Shown here one piece after another: positions 36,015-44,129 of a stretch of DNA of 64,000 nt; position 1 is the stretch's first letter; the number at the start of each line of letters is the position of its first letter. Under the pieces are notes generated by a model. That model worked only from the letters and a program-made list of their open reading frames with translations. It ran no database searches and was not told where the DNA came from. The position numbers were made by a program, and so were the translations under genes. This DNA comes from Chryseobacterium phosphatilyticum (GTDB lineage Bacteria; Bacteroidota; Bacteroidia; Flavobacteriales; Weeksellaceae): contig NZ_PPED02000002.1 of NCBI RefSeq assembly GCF_002899825.2, positions 1-64,000 of the forward strand, given 5' to 3'.

Positions 36015-37295
36015 ATGAAAAAACTATTCATAATATTCGCACTCGCTTTTTCCCATTTCTTTAATGTATATGGGCAAAAAGATAAATTTGACCAGCTTTT
36101 CGAAAAATATCAGGAAGTAGAAGGTGTAACTTCTATTAAAATAGCCAAGCCGATGTTCGGTATGTTAAGCAGTTTGAATATTGATGATTCACAACTTGAT
36201 CAGATTAAACCGTTGTTATCCAAAATTAACGGATTGAAAATTCTGATTACAGAAAATCCTGAAAAATCAAATACTTCTGATGGGCGTAGAGTTCAGAGTA
36301 ATTTATCTCAGCTAAGCAAGGATATTTCTTCCTATCTGAAAAATCTCAATTATAACGAAATCATGTCTGTGAATAATTCAGGTGCCAAAATAAAATTCCT
36401 TTCCGCAGAAGCAAAGAATGGTATTTTAGATGATCTCCTGCTAAGTATTGATGGTGGAGGCGGAGAAAGCATTTTTGTAATGCTTGACGGAAAACTTTCG
36501 ATGGATGATGTGAGTAAAATTATCAGTTCCAGTGAAACTAAAAAGAATATCGTTAGCACTACACGAAGCAGTGTGACATCAGAAGGACATTCTTCCTATT
36601 TGAATGGTGAAGCGAGAAATGTTGGAAAGTTTTCAGGAATTCAGGTGAGCACAGGAGTGAATGTAGTATTCAAGCAGGAAGATCCAACCACTGTAAAAGT
36701 TATTGCAGATTCTGATAAGCTGCAATACATCATTACAAAAGTAGAAAACGGAATATTGAGAATTTATATCGATAATAAAGGAGTGAGAAATTTAAGATTT
36801 AAAAATCTAAGCGTTAATGTTTCTTCTCCGAGAATGAGCAGTGTTGATGTGTCATCCGGTGCAAACTTTACTGTAGTGAATTCTATTTCAGAAAGAGATA
36901 TGAGAATTGAAGCTTCCTCAGGAGCAAATGTAACAGGTGATTTTAAAATTGCCGGAGCTACCGAAATTTCTGCATCTTCAGGGGCAAATATCAGAGCAGG
37001 AGTTACAACAGCAAATATTGCAGTGAAAAGTTCAAGCGGTTCCAGTATGAGTCTGAACGGGAAAGCTGATTCCGGAACTATTGATATCAGCAGTGGAGCA
37101 GTATGTAAAGCTGAAGATCTGAAGTTGAGCTATCTTGAAACAGAAGCAACATCTGGAGGGAATCTTTCAATAAGCGTATCGGATAAATTAAAAGTAAGAG
37201 CCTCTTCAGGAGGGTTGGTAAAATATAGAGGAAGACCGGAGATAGAATCCAATATCAGTAAAACTTCAGGAGGAAGTCTAAGGCCAATTGAATAA
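36015..37295 (+). CDS. Secreted DUF4252 + DUF2807 (head-GIN) domain protein
   Basis: 426-residue protein with a signal peptide (1-20, ending VYGQ). Residues about 22-165 resemble DUF4252 (KFDQLFEKYQEVEGVTSIKI, LDGKLSMDDVSKIISS). Residues about 205-415 form a DUF2807 beta-solenoid: FSGIQVSTGVNVVFKQ, then repeated SSGANFTV / SSGANVTG / SSGANIRAG / SSGSSMSL turns. Envelope role likely; no catalytic residues seen. Third gene of the sigma-factor operon. Confidence 0.9.
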   Translation: MKKLFIIFALAFSHFFNVYGQKDKFDQLFEKYQEVEGVTSIKIAKPMFGMLSSLNIDDSQLDQIKPLLSKINGLKILITENPEKSNTSDGRRVQSNLSQLSKDISSYLKNLNYNEIMSVNNSGAKIKFLSAEAKNGILDDLLLSIDGGGGESIFVMLDGKLSMDDVSKIISSSETKKNIVSTTRSSVTSEGHSSYLNGEARNVGKFSGIQVSTGVNVVFKQEDPTTVKVIADSDKLQYIITKVENGILRIYIDNKGVRNLRFKNLSVNVSSPRMSSVDVSSGANFTVVNSISERDMRIEASSGANVTGDFKIAGATEISASSGANIRAGVTTANIAVKSSSGSSMSLNGKADSGTIDISSGAVCKAEDLKLSYLETEATSGGNLSISVSDKLKVRASSGGLVKYRGRPEIESNISKTSGGSLRPIE

Positions 37296-37306
37296 AAAAA
37301 CGTACC

Positions 37307-37807
37307 ATGAAAACTTTAAAAAGCATTTTCCTTGCTATTCTGATGATCAGTATGATTCAATCCTGTATCGTTTCAGAAAAGCCGAATATGGGTTTTTTCT
37401 CTGACTCAGAATATGATTTCAAAGGAGCTAAATTTACAAGTTTTAATGTACCTATGCTTCTGGCTAAGCCCTATATTAAGAAAGCTTTAAAAGAAGATGG
37501 AGAAAGTGAGGAACTCATTGCTCTTGTAAAGAAAATTTCAAAAATAAAAATTCTCACCGTTGAAAATGGAAGCAGGGAAATGTTGAGTGATTATGCCAGA
37601 TATCTTAATAATAATCATTACGAAGACTGGGCTACTATAAAACATGACGGGGATAATGTAAATGTACGGGTAAAACAAGATGGTGACGCTATTAAAAATA
37701 TGCTGATCACGGTCAATTCAAATAAAGAATTGGTATTTGTAGATGTGAAGGGAAATTTCACGGCCAACGATATTTCCCAAATGATCAATTCCGTTTCAGA
37801 TAAATAA
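37307..37807 (+). CDS. DUF4252 lipoprotein
   Basis: 166-residue lipoprotein; MIQSC lipobox puts Cys at about residue 20. FTSFNVPMLLAKPYIKKAL, KKISKIKILTVENG and the C-terminal FVDVKGNFTANDISQMINS match the DUF4252 part of the preceding protein, so the two are related. 11 bases separate the genes. Function is unknown; it is likely part of the regulon of the upstream sigma factor. Confidence 0.9.
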   Translation: MKTLKSIFLAILMISMIQSCIVSEKPNMGFFSDSEYDFKGAKFTSFNVPMLLAKPYIKKALKEDGESEELIALVKKISKIKILTVENGSREMLSDYARYLNNNHYEDWATIKHDGDNVNVRVKQDGDAIKNMLITVNSNKELVFVDVKGNFTANDISQMINSVSDK

Positions 37808-37835
37808 TCTCCCAACAATAAAAACTAATATTGCT

Positions 37836-38540
37836 ATGGAAAAACTAGTAAGAGAAGTACGAATTCTTAAAATATATGCAGCTTCGCTTACATTCGTGTG
37901 CATTCTGTTTTTTTTTCTTGCCTTTAAAAATCAGTATTCCAATGAGCGTTTTAAAGAAATAGACGTAGAACGAATCAATATTGTTGAAAAAGATGGTACC
38001 CTAAAAATGGTAATTAGTAATAAAGAACGCCAACATCCGGGAAGTCTCAATCATAAAGATTTGAAACCCAGGGAAAGAGAAGCAGGGCTTATTTTTTTCA
38101 ATTCATTAGGTGATGAATGTGGAGGACTTGTCTATGATGCCAATGAAAAAGAATCCGGAATGGTATATTCTGTAGATCAAAGAAAAACTGATCAGATTAT
38201 GCAGCTGCAATATTTTGAAAAATCCGGAAAGGAAAAAAACAGAGTTTACGGCCTAAAACTTTGGGATCGTCCGGACGATTTTCCTTTAGAGACCCTTATT
38301 AAGTTTGATGATTCGCTTAAGAAGCTTAATAATCCCGATATAAGTAAAAAAGCATATGCCAAACTGAGAGAGGAAGGAAAGCTTGGAAATGAAAGATTTT
38401 TCGCAGGAAAAACAGCAAATGGAGATGTAGGAGTATTCATCCGCGATACCAAAGGAAAAGTAAGATTAAAATTATACGTTGATAAAAATAACCAGACTCA
38501 CATCGAGAAATTGGATGAAAATGGCAATCCGGTTCAATAA
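37836..38540 (+). CDS. Single-pass membrane protein of unknown function
   Basis: 234-residue protein: membrane segment at about 14-33 (IYAASLTFVCILFFFLAFK), then a soluble domain with repeated short beta hairpins (INIVEKDGTLKMVISN, GVFIRDTKGKVRLKLYVDKN). I do not recognise a named family. 28 bases after the DUF4252 lipoprotein and before a strong terminator, so probably the last gene of the sigma-factor operon. Confidence 0.8.
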   Translation: MEKLVREVRILKIYAASLTFVCILFFFLAFKNQYSNERFKEIDVERINIVEKDGTLKMVISNKERQHPGSLNHKDLKPREREAGLIFFNSLGDECGGLVYDANEKESGMVYSVDQRKTDQIMQLQYFEKSGKEKNRVYGLKLWDRPDDFPLETLIKFDDSLKKLNNPDISKKAYAKLREEGKLGNERFFAGKTANGDVGVFIRDTKGKVRLKLYVDKNNQTHIEKLDENGNPVQ

Positions 38541-38616
38541 CCAATCATATATACTAAGGATAAAAACTAAAACCTAATAAGTAGTTTCTATACAACTAAA
38601 TTTATTTTGTACAGTG

Positions 38617-38643
38617 ACCGTTCATGAAAATGAACGGTTTTTT
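38617..38643 (+). terminator. Terminator of sigma-factor operon
   Basis: ACCGTTCAT pairs with ATGAACGGT around GAAA, followed by TTTTTCG. Confidence 0.85.
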
Positions 38644-38715
38644 CGATTTAACTTATTGATTATTAAATTTTATGTAAACTATTAAAAAGGATTTTCATAT
38701 GTCGTCAAAATAACC

Positions 38716-38723
38716 TAATTTTG
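38716..38723 (+). promoter_or_regulatory. -7 element of guaB
   Basis: TAATTTTG matches TAnnTTTG and lies 14 bases before the guaB ATG. The -33 region reads TTTTC, a weak match to TTTG. Confidence 0.55.
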
Positions 38724-38737
38724 CAAAGAAAGTAAAG

Positions 38738-40198
38738 ATGTCTATTCATAACAAAATTGTAGAGACAGCCATCACTTTCGATGACGTTCTTCTAGTCCCT
38801 TCTTATTCAGAAGTTTTACCTAATCAGGTATCATTAAAATCAAGACTTACCGACAAAATCACGCTGAATGTTCCGATAGTTTCTGCTGCGATGGACACAG
38901 TTACTGAAGGAGATCTTGCGATTGCTCTGGCAAGAGTAGGTGGTTTAGGTTTCATTCACAAAAACATGACAATCGCTGAGCAGGCTGCTCAGGTCAACAG
39001 AGTTAAACGTTCCGAAAACGGAATGATCTCTGATCCGGTAACCCTTTCCAAAGATCATACTTTAGGAGAGGCTAAAGAGATGATGTCAAGATATAAAATT
39101 TCAGGTTTACCGGTTGTAGATGCTGATAACGTTTTAATCGGAATCATCACCAACAGAGATGTAAAATATCAGGAAAATCTTGGTATGAAAGTAGAAGAGA
39201 TCATGACCAAAGATAATCTGATCACTTCTGATAAAGATACCAATCTTGAAAAAGCAAAAGAAATTCTTCTTAAAAACAGAGTAGAAAAATTACCTATTGT
39301 AGATAAAGACAACAAACTTGTAGGCTTAATCACCATCAAGGATATCGACAATCAGTTAGAGTATCCTAATGCCAATAAAGATCAAAATGGTCGTCTTATT
39401 GTAGGTGCCGGAGTAGGTGTTGGTGAAGATACCTTAGATAGAATTGAAGCTCTTGTGAAAGCTGGAGTAGATATTGTAGCAATTGATTCTGCACATGGGC
39501 ATTCTAAGGGAGTTTTAGACAAAATTTCTGAAATCAGAAAAGCATACCCGGATCTGGATATTGTAGGAGGTAATATTGTAACGGCTGAAGCTGCAAAAGA
39601 CCTTATTATAGCAGGTGCAAACGTTCTGAAAGTAGGAGTCGGACCTGGTTCTATCTGTACAACAAGAGTTGTTGCCGGAGTAGGAGTTCCTCAGTTATCC
39701 GCTATTTATAATGTATATGAGTATGCGAAGTCTCAAAATGTAACTGTAATTGCTGATGGAGGAATCAAGCTTTCAGGTGATATTGTAAAAGCAATTGCCA
39801 GTGGTGCAGGAGCAGTAATGCTAGGGTCACTTTTGGCAGGAACTGATGAAGCCCCGGGTGAGGAAATTATTTTCCAGGGAAGAAAATTCAAGTCTTATCA
39901 GGGAATGGGAAGTCTTTCTGCCATGAAGAGAGGAGGAAAAGAAAGATATTTCCAAAGTGAGGCTAAAAAATTTGTTCCGGAAGGAATTGAAGGAAGAGTA
40001 CCTCACAAAGGAAAATTGGAAGATGTGATTTTCCAGTTAACAGGAGGTTTAAGAGCTGGTATGGGATATTGTGGAGCTAAAGATATCCAGGCTCTGCAAC
40101 AAGATTCCAAATTGGTTATGATTACAGGAAGCGGTTTGAAAGAATCTCACCCTCATGATGTAATCATTACACAGGAAGCTCCGAATTATTCTTTATAA
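38738..40198 (+). CDS. guaB: Inosine-5'-monophosphate dehydrogenase
   Basis: 486-residue cytoplasmic enzyme converting IMP to XMP, the committing step of GMP synthesis. [17 protein letters not shown] opens the barrel; two CBS motifs follow (about 95-205; [25 protein letters not shown] and [17 protein letters not shown]). The active-site loop is GPGSICTTR with the catalytic Cys near 307, then [18 protein letters not shown] and [10 protein letters not shown]. Length is standard. Monocistronic with own terminator. Confidence 0.98.
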   Translation: MSIHNKIVETAITFDDVLLVPSYSEVLPNQVSLKSRLTDKITLNVPIVSAAMDTVTEGDLAIALARVGGLGFIHKNMTIAEQAAQVNRVKRSENGMISDPVTLSKDHTLGEAKEMMSRYKISGLPVVDADNVLIGIITNRDVKYQENLGMKVEEIMTKDNLITSDKDTNLEKAKEILLKNRVEKLPIVDKDNKLVGLITIKDIDNQLEYPNANKDQNGRLIVGAGVGVGEDTLDRIEALVKAGVDIVAIDSAHGHSKGVLDKISEIRKAYPDLDIVGGNIVTAEAAKDLIIAGANVLKVGVGPGSICTTRVVAGVGVPQLSAIYNVYEYAKSQNVTVIADGGIKLSGDIVKAIASGAGAVMLGSLLAGTDEAPGEEIIFQGRKFKSYQGMGSLSAMKRGGKERYFQSEAKKFVPEGIEGRVPHKGKLEDVIFQLTGGLRAGMGYCGAKDIQALQQDSKLVMITGSGLKESHPHDVIITQEAPNYSL

Positions 40199-40525
40199 GC
40201 AATACTAAAATAATAAAGAAGCCATACATACGTGTATGGCTTTTTTTATTAGCCATAATGCTGTCTTTTTCATACTTATGGCTAAGTTGGAATGTGGTGA
40301 AATTATGTATTTTGATTTAAATTAGTTTTTTAGTTGATGAATTTAAGCTTGGTGATTTGAAATTTTATAAAAAAAATAAATCTATGTATGTAACGAAAAT
40401 GTAGTTTATTCGACTAACTATTGAAATTTTAATCTCTATTTGCTTTTTATGTGTGATGAAATAAAAGCAAGTATAGGGAAAACCAAAAATATTGAAAATT
40501 TAAAAACTTTTTAAAAATTAATGAA
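40199..40525. other. Intergenic region between guaB and M43 protease
   Basis: 327 bases, very AT-rich. The guaB terminator occupies 40218-40248. Nothing else is recognised apart from a loose TCTATTTG near 40436-40443 that could be a -7 element for the protease gene. Confidence 0.5.
40218..40248 (+). terminator. Terminator after guaB
   Basis: GCCATACA pairs with TGTATGGC around TACG, followed by TTTTTTT. Confidence 0.9.
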
Positions 40526-42409
40526 ATGAAGAAAACTTTCCTTTATGGAGCGGCGCTATTATCGCTTTCGCTTTCTCTGACTGCACAACAACAGCAACAA
40601 CAGTCAAAAATTTGTGGTTTTGATGAAGCTTTAAAAATACAGGATCGGGAAAATCCTGGCCTAAGACAGGTTTTTGATAAAGTAATCAAAAAAATACAAG
40701 CTGAAAAAAAAGCGAATCCGCTATCTGCTACAGGTAAAAATGTAAATGGAGTTTATGAAATTCCTGTTGTAGTTCATGTAATTGAAGGGAATAATGCCTC
40801 TTATACAAGAACAGATGCTCAGATCCAGACCTGGTTGGACAATGCTAATAAAATGTACGCAGGTACATATCCTTGGCCTGCAGCAGGTACTCCCGCTGAT
40901 TTTGGAACTTCAGCAGTTTTCCCGATTAAACTTGTTTTAGCAAAAAGAGATCCTAACTGTAATGCATCTACCGGTATTGTAAGATACAATGGTACTTCAT
41001 TACCAGGGTATACTACTTCCGGGATGGCTTATCAGACAACAAATGGAGCGACCAGAGCGGCTATCAAAGGACTAGCACCTCACTGGCCGGAGACATCATA
41101 CTTTAATATTTATGTAATTACTACCTTTGACGCAAGTAATACTCCCAATGCAGGTCTTATGGGGTTTGCTGCATTCCCGAACAGTAGTGATGCAGGGTAC
41201 GAATCTTTTATGAAGACAGGAGTTGTAACCAATCTTCATGATACGACATTCGCCCATGAATTTGGACATGCGATGGGATTATATCATACTTTTGACGGAG
41301 GCAGATATGACGCTGTTCCGGGTGATAACGACTATTGCCCACCAACAACAGGACAATGTGACCAGGATGATGATGAGGTATGTGATACTGAAAGAGCAGG
41401 AAGTGCTTATACATTCTGGCCTGTTATTCCTTCCAATTCGACTATCAATCCATGTACTGGTGTAAATTATCAGGGAGTGCAGTATAATATGATGAACTAT
41501 ACAAATACCGTTGCTCAGAAGTTTACTGCCGGACAAGGAAATAGAATTGAAGATTTCTTCATGCTCATCAGAAGCAGCTTAACAACTTCTAAAGGAGCTA
41601 CTGCCCCTTCTGGAACATCAGTATCAACTACTCCTATTGCTGCTACATGTAATCCTACAGGAGTTGCTAACCCTAGTACTGCAAACGCATATCTTGCAGG
41701 ACCTACATTTGTTAAATTAGGCGAGATCAATAATTCTTCTGCCGCAACATGGCCGGGGGCTCCTGCATTCTATGTAGATTATACTACCAAAGCTTGTCTT
41801 GCTAATTCTTATACACCATTAGTAGTAGGGCAACAACAAACTGTTCAGGTTGGATTCTTAAAAGCTACCAACGCAGATCAATCGATAAGAGTATGGATCG
41901 ATTATAACAATAACGGGGCTTTTGAAGCAAATGAATTAGTAGCTTCAGGTGATAACGTTCCGGCTGGAGCAGGAGGATATGGAAACTTCACCGCTAACTT
42001 TATACCTCCGGTAACGGCTGTACAGGATACTCCACTTCGTATGAGAGTTTCTGCTGATATGGGAGGTGCAAATGCAGCATGTGGACAATTGACGTACGGA
42101 CAGATCGAAGACTATTCTGTAAGATTAGTACAAAACCTTGCGACAACTGAAGTGAAAGCGGATAAGGATGATCTGGTAATCTATCCTAACCCGGTAGCTA
42201 CTGGAGATAAAGTTTTCATTAAGGCTAAAAATGCTAAAAACTTAAAAGTTTCTATCTCTGATATGTCAGGAAGATTAGTAGCAAGCCCGTCTGTAACTGA
42301 AGAAGGAAACGGAATTTTCAAAGTAAACCAACAACTTGAAAAAGGAGTTTATATGGTTCAGGTTTCTAACGGAAAAGAAAACAAAACTTCTAAATTGATT
42401 ATTAAGTAA
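40526..42409 (+). CDS. Secreted M43 (cytophagalysin-like) metalloprotease with GEVED and T9SS sorting domains
   Basis: 627-residue secreted zinc protease. Signal peptide 1-20; the next stretch QQQQQQS is a short Gln run. The M43 catalytic motif HEFGHAMGLYH is at 244-254, with a PAPP-A-like Met-turn region MMNYTN downstream. A GEVED-type domain follows (about 400-535; VWIDYNNNGAFEANELV, GQIEDYSVRLV). The C-terminus is a T9SS type A sorting domain starting LVIYPNP and ending SKLIIK. It would be exported by T9SS and degrade extracellular protein. Closely related to the 47298-49220 protein. Confidence 0.95.
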   Translation: MKKTFLYGAALLSLSLSLTAQQQQQQSKICGFDEALKIQDRENPGLRQVFDKVIKKIQAEKKANPLSATGKNVNGVYEIPVVVHVIEGNNASYTRTDAQIQTWLDNANKMYAGTYPWPAAGTPADFGTSAVFPIKLVLAKRDPNCNASTGIVRYNGTSLPGYTTSGMAYQTTNGATRAAIKGLAPHWPETSYFNIYVITTFDASNTPNAGLMGFAAFPNSSDAGYESFMKTGVVTNLHDTTFAHEFGHAMGLYHTFDGGRYDAVPGDNDYCPPTTGQCDQDDDEVCDTERAGSAYTFWPVIPSNSTINPCTGVNYQGVQYNMMNYTNTVAQKFTAGQGNRIEDFFMLIRSSLTTSKGATAPSGTSVSTTPIAATCNPTGVANPSTANAYLAGPTFVKLGEINNSSAATWPGAPAFYVDYTTKACLANSYTPLVVGQQQTVQVGFLKATNADQSIRVWIDYNNNGAFEANELVASGDNVPAGAGGYGNFTANFIPPVTAVQDTPLRMRVSADMGGANAACGQLTYGQIEDYSVRLVQNLATTEVKADKDDLVIYPNPVATGDKVFIKAKNAKNLKVSISDMSGRLVASPSVTEEGNGIFKVNQQLEKGVYMVQVSNGKENKTSKLIIK

Positions 42410-42433
42410 TTTCTGATCATACAATAAAACAAG

Positions 42434-42462
42434 AATGCCTCCAAAAAATGGAGGCATTTTTT
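42434..42462. terminator. Bidirectional terminator between protease and KTSC genes
   Basis: AATGCCTCCA pairs with TGGAGGCATT around AAAAA; followed by TTTT on the plus side and TTCTTGTTTT on the minus side. The KTSC stop codon abuts it. Confidence 0.85.
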
Positions 42463-42658
42463 ATGATATTTTGATATATTTATATCCGGGCTTGATTACT
42501 TTATTTAAAAAAGAACCTCTGGATCTTGCTTTTGCAAATTTTTCAACAATATCAGCTGGTACTTGAAGATAATCATAAACAGATCCAGACTGATATATAA
42601 TCCTTAATATTTCAGTTTGAGGAAAATAGATAAAATGATTAACTACACTTGATGGCAT
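42461..42658 (-). CDS. KTSC-domain small protein
   Basis: 65 residues from the internal ATG at 42658 (the open frame reaches 42688, but the KTSC match begins at this Met). Pattern: MPSSVVNHFIYFPQTEILRI in the first strands, then YQSGSVYDYLQVPADIVEKF and ARSRGSFLNKVIKPGYKY, matching the KTSC family (PF13619) with its G-x-V-Y-x-Y and S-x-G-x-F-x-x-x-I-x-x-x-Y features. Known KTSC proteins sometimes accompany lysyl-tRNA synthetase or toxins; no such partner is here. Function unknown. Confidence 0.8.
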   Translation of the reverse strand: MPSSVVNHFIYFPQTEILRIIYQSGSVYDYLQVPADIVEKFAKARSRGSFLNKVIKPGYKYIKIS

Positions 42659-42713
42659 ATTGAAATGACAGCAAAAAATATTCCCCAAAATTTTATGAAT
42701 AAGCTTTCGGAAT

Positions 42714-43397
42714 TTATTTTTTTATGAACTTAAATTCATGATGCTGAAGATCCTTAGTCGTAACTTTCATAACATACATTCCAGATGTAAGTTGTGAAAC
42801 ATTAATTTTAGAATCGAATGCTTCAGATAATATAAGCCGTCCATTGGCATCAAAAATCTGAACAGTCTGTCCGTTTTCGATTCCTGAAATCCGGATGATC
42901 TCTGAAACAGGATTAGGGAAAATCTGGATTTTACTTTTGCTGATTTCAGAAACTCCCAGAGAAGGACTCTGTACATCGCCTGTCATGGTAGAATTGCCAA
43001 TACTAAGGTTGCCTCCACATTGTCCCGTGGTAATTGATGTGTTTTCAACCCATAATCCCACATTATTACCCGGAGGTATTGAAAGAGTATTGGTTCCTGT
43101 AGAATTGTAATACATGAGATAGGGGCTTGTGAATGTTCCATTGCCTTCATCAGCAAGAAATTCCCACCTTGTTAATGTATTATTCCATTGAATTTTAAAT
43201 TCACAGGTTCCTAACCCTCCACAAGGCTGCCCGTCGATAGGTGTCGTTATATAGATATTCTTATTGTTAGCGTCAACGCCTGTTTTGTTGAAGATAAAAT
43301 TCTGATTATCAAATAAATTATGACATCCGTTAAACGTTATAGTCTGTCCGAAAACTGAGCTTCCGAAAATCAGACTTAAGAGGTAAAATAGCTTCAT
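42714..43397 (-). CDS. Secreted protein with T9SS type A sorting domain
   Basis: 227-residue protein: signal peptide 1-17 (ending SVFGQ), a beta domain of about 120 residues with paired cysteines (DGQPCGGLGTCEFKI), then a T9SS type A sorting domain from about 150 (IQIFPNPVSEIIRI, QIFDANGRLILSE, LTSGMYVMKV, ending HEFKFIKK). Follows the tail-collar protein gene by 6 bases, so the pair is an operon. Likely cell-surface attached or secreted. No catalytic motif. Confidence 0.88.
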   Translation of the reverse strand: MKLFYLLSLIFGSSVFGQTITFNGCHNLFDNQNFIFNKTGVDANNKNIYITTPIDGQPCGGLGTCEFKIQWNNTLTRWEFLADEGNGTFTSPYLMYYNSTGTNTLSIPPGNNVGLWVENTSITTGQCGGNLSIGNSTMTGDVQSPSLGVSEISKSKIQIFPNPVSEIIRISGIENGQTVQIFDANGRLILSEAFDSKINVSQLTSGMYVMKVTTKDLQHHEFKFIKK

Positions 43398-43403
43398 AGC
43401 CTG

Positions 43404-43997
43404 TCAATTTTGGGATGGAAAGATTCCTGCTAATGCAATAATGCATTTCAAGGTGATAAACGGTTGTCTGTTTTCATGAGGCTGGCTTCCTCCTGCAGGA
43501 TTGATCATGGTGCTTTTCATGGTGGTATTCCCTGCAGTGTCTGAATATTCCTTATCAAGAGCTTTAGTGTCTGCAGGAAGGTTTCCTGTCGGTGAATTCT
43601 GATTTCCTTCAGCGGTTACAGCATTTACAGTGTGGCTGTGGGCTGGCATTTGTGTTATCGTTAGAGTTACATTTTCAATACCTCCAATTTCTCCCATGGT
43701 ATAGGTTGTTCCACCTCCGGAGGTCTGGCCATTGTGAATAAGGACTCTGCCTCTCATGTCCGGCAGGGCAAATGTTGTGGTGCCATTTCCGCCATAAGTG
43801 GTTCCTAATAGAGAAAAAAGTGCTTGATTCTGTGCTATTGGAAGTATCTGTCCATTGCATTCTGCCCAGTTTTTTGGTGCAAAAGTATAAGGAACGAATG
43901 CAATTTGTCCTAAGAAAGGATCTGATCCCTGAGCTTTTAGGGTAGGGGCAAATGCACTGCAGATAAGCAGCGTGCATGCAAAAAGTAAATTTTTCAT
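43404..43997 (-). CDS. Secreted phage tail-collar-like protein
   Basis: 197-residue protein with a signal peptide (1-22, ending LKAQ). The mature part has a tail-collar (PF07484) domain: FLGQIAFVPYTFAPKNWAEC, NGQILPIAQNQALFSLLGTT, YGGNGTTTFALPDMRGRVLI, then MPAHSHTVNA and a C-terminal GGSQPHENRQPFITLKCII. Related proteins include the microcystin-dependent protein family. There are no other phage genes nearby, and the signal peptide points to export, so this is not a prophage remnant. Function unknown. Confidence 0.9.
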   Translation of the reverse strand: MKNLLFACTLLICSAFAPTLKAQGSDPFLGQIAFVPYTFAPKNWAECNGQILPIAQNQALFSLLGTTYGGNGTTTFALPDMRGRVLIHNGQTSGGGTTYTMGEIGGIENVTLTITQMPAHSHTVNAVTAEGNQNSPTGNLPADTKALDKEYSDTAGNTTMKSTMINPAGGSQPHENRQPFITLKCIIALAGIFPSQN

Positions 43998-44061
43998 GAT
44001 GGGAAGTTTTAGTACTATAAAATTATGAAATATTCATATATAATAGTAAATAAAAACAAAA

Positions 44062-44087
44062 AACCTTCTAGTTTTAACTAAAAGGTT
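44062..44087 (-). terminator. Terminator after the AAA+/M41 gene
   Basis: On the minus strand AACCTT..TAGTT pairs with AACTA..AAGGTT around a 2-base loop, and TTTTTTGTTTTTATT follows. It lies 43 bases after the AAA+/M41 stop. Confidence 0.75.
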
Positions 44088-44129
44088 AGATTTTATTAAT
44101 GGATATTCTTTTTATTATAGATTTTTTCT

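Noticed and set aside
43404..43997. Prophage remnant suggested by the tail-collar domain
   Set aside because: The protein has a signal peptide, no other phage-type gene is nearby and flanking genes are ordinary envelope genes.
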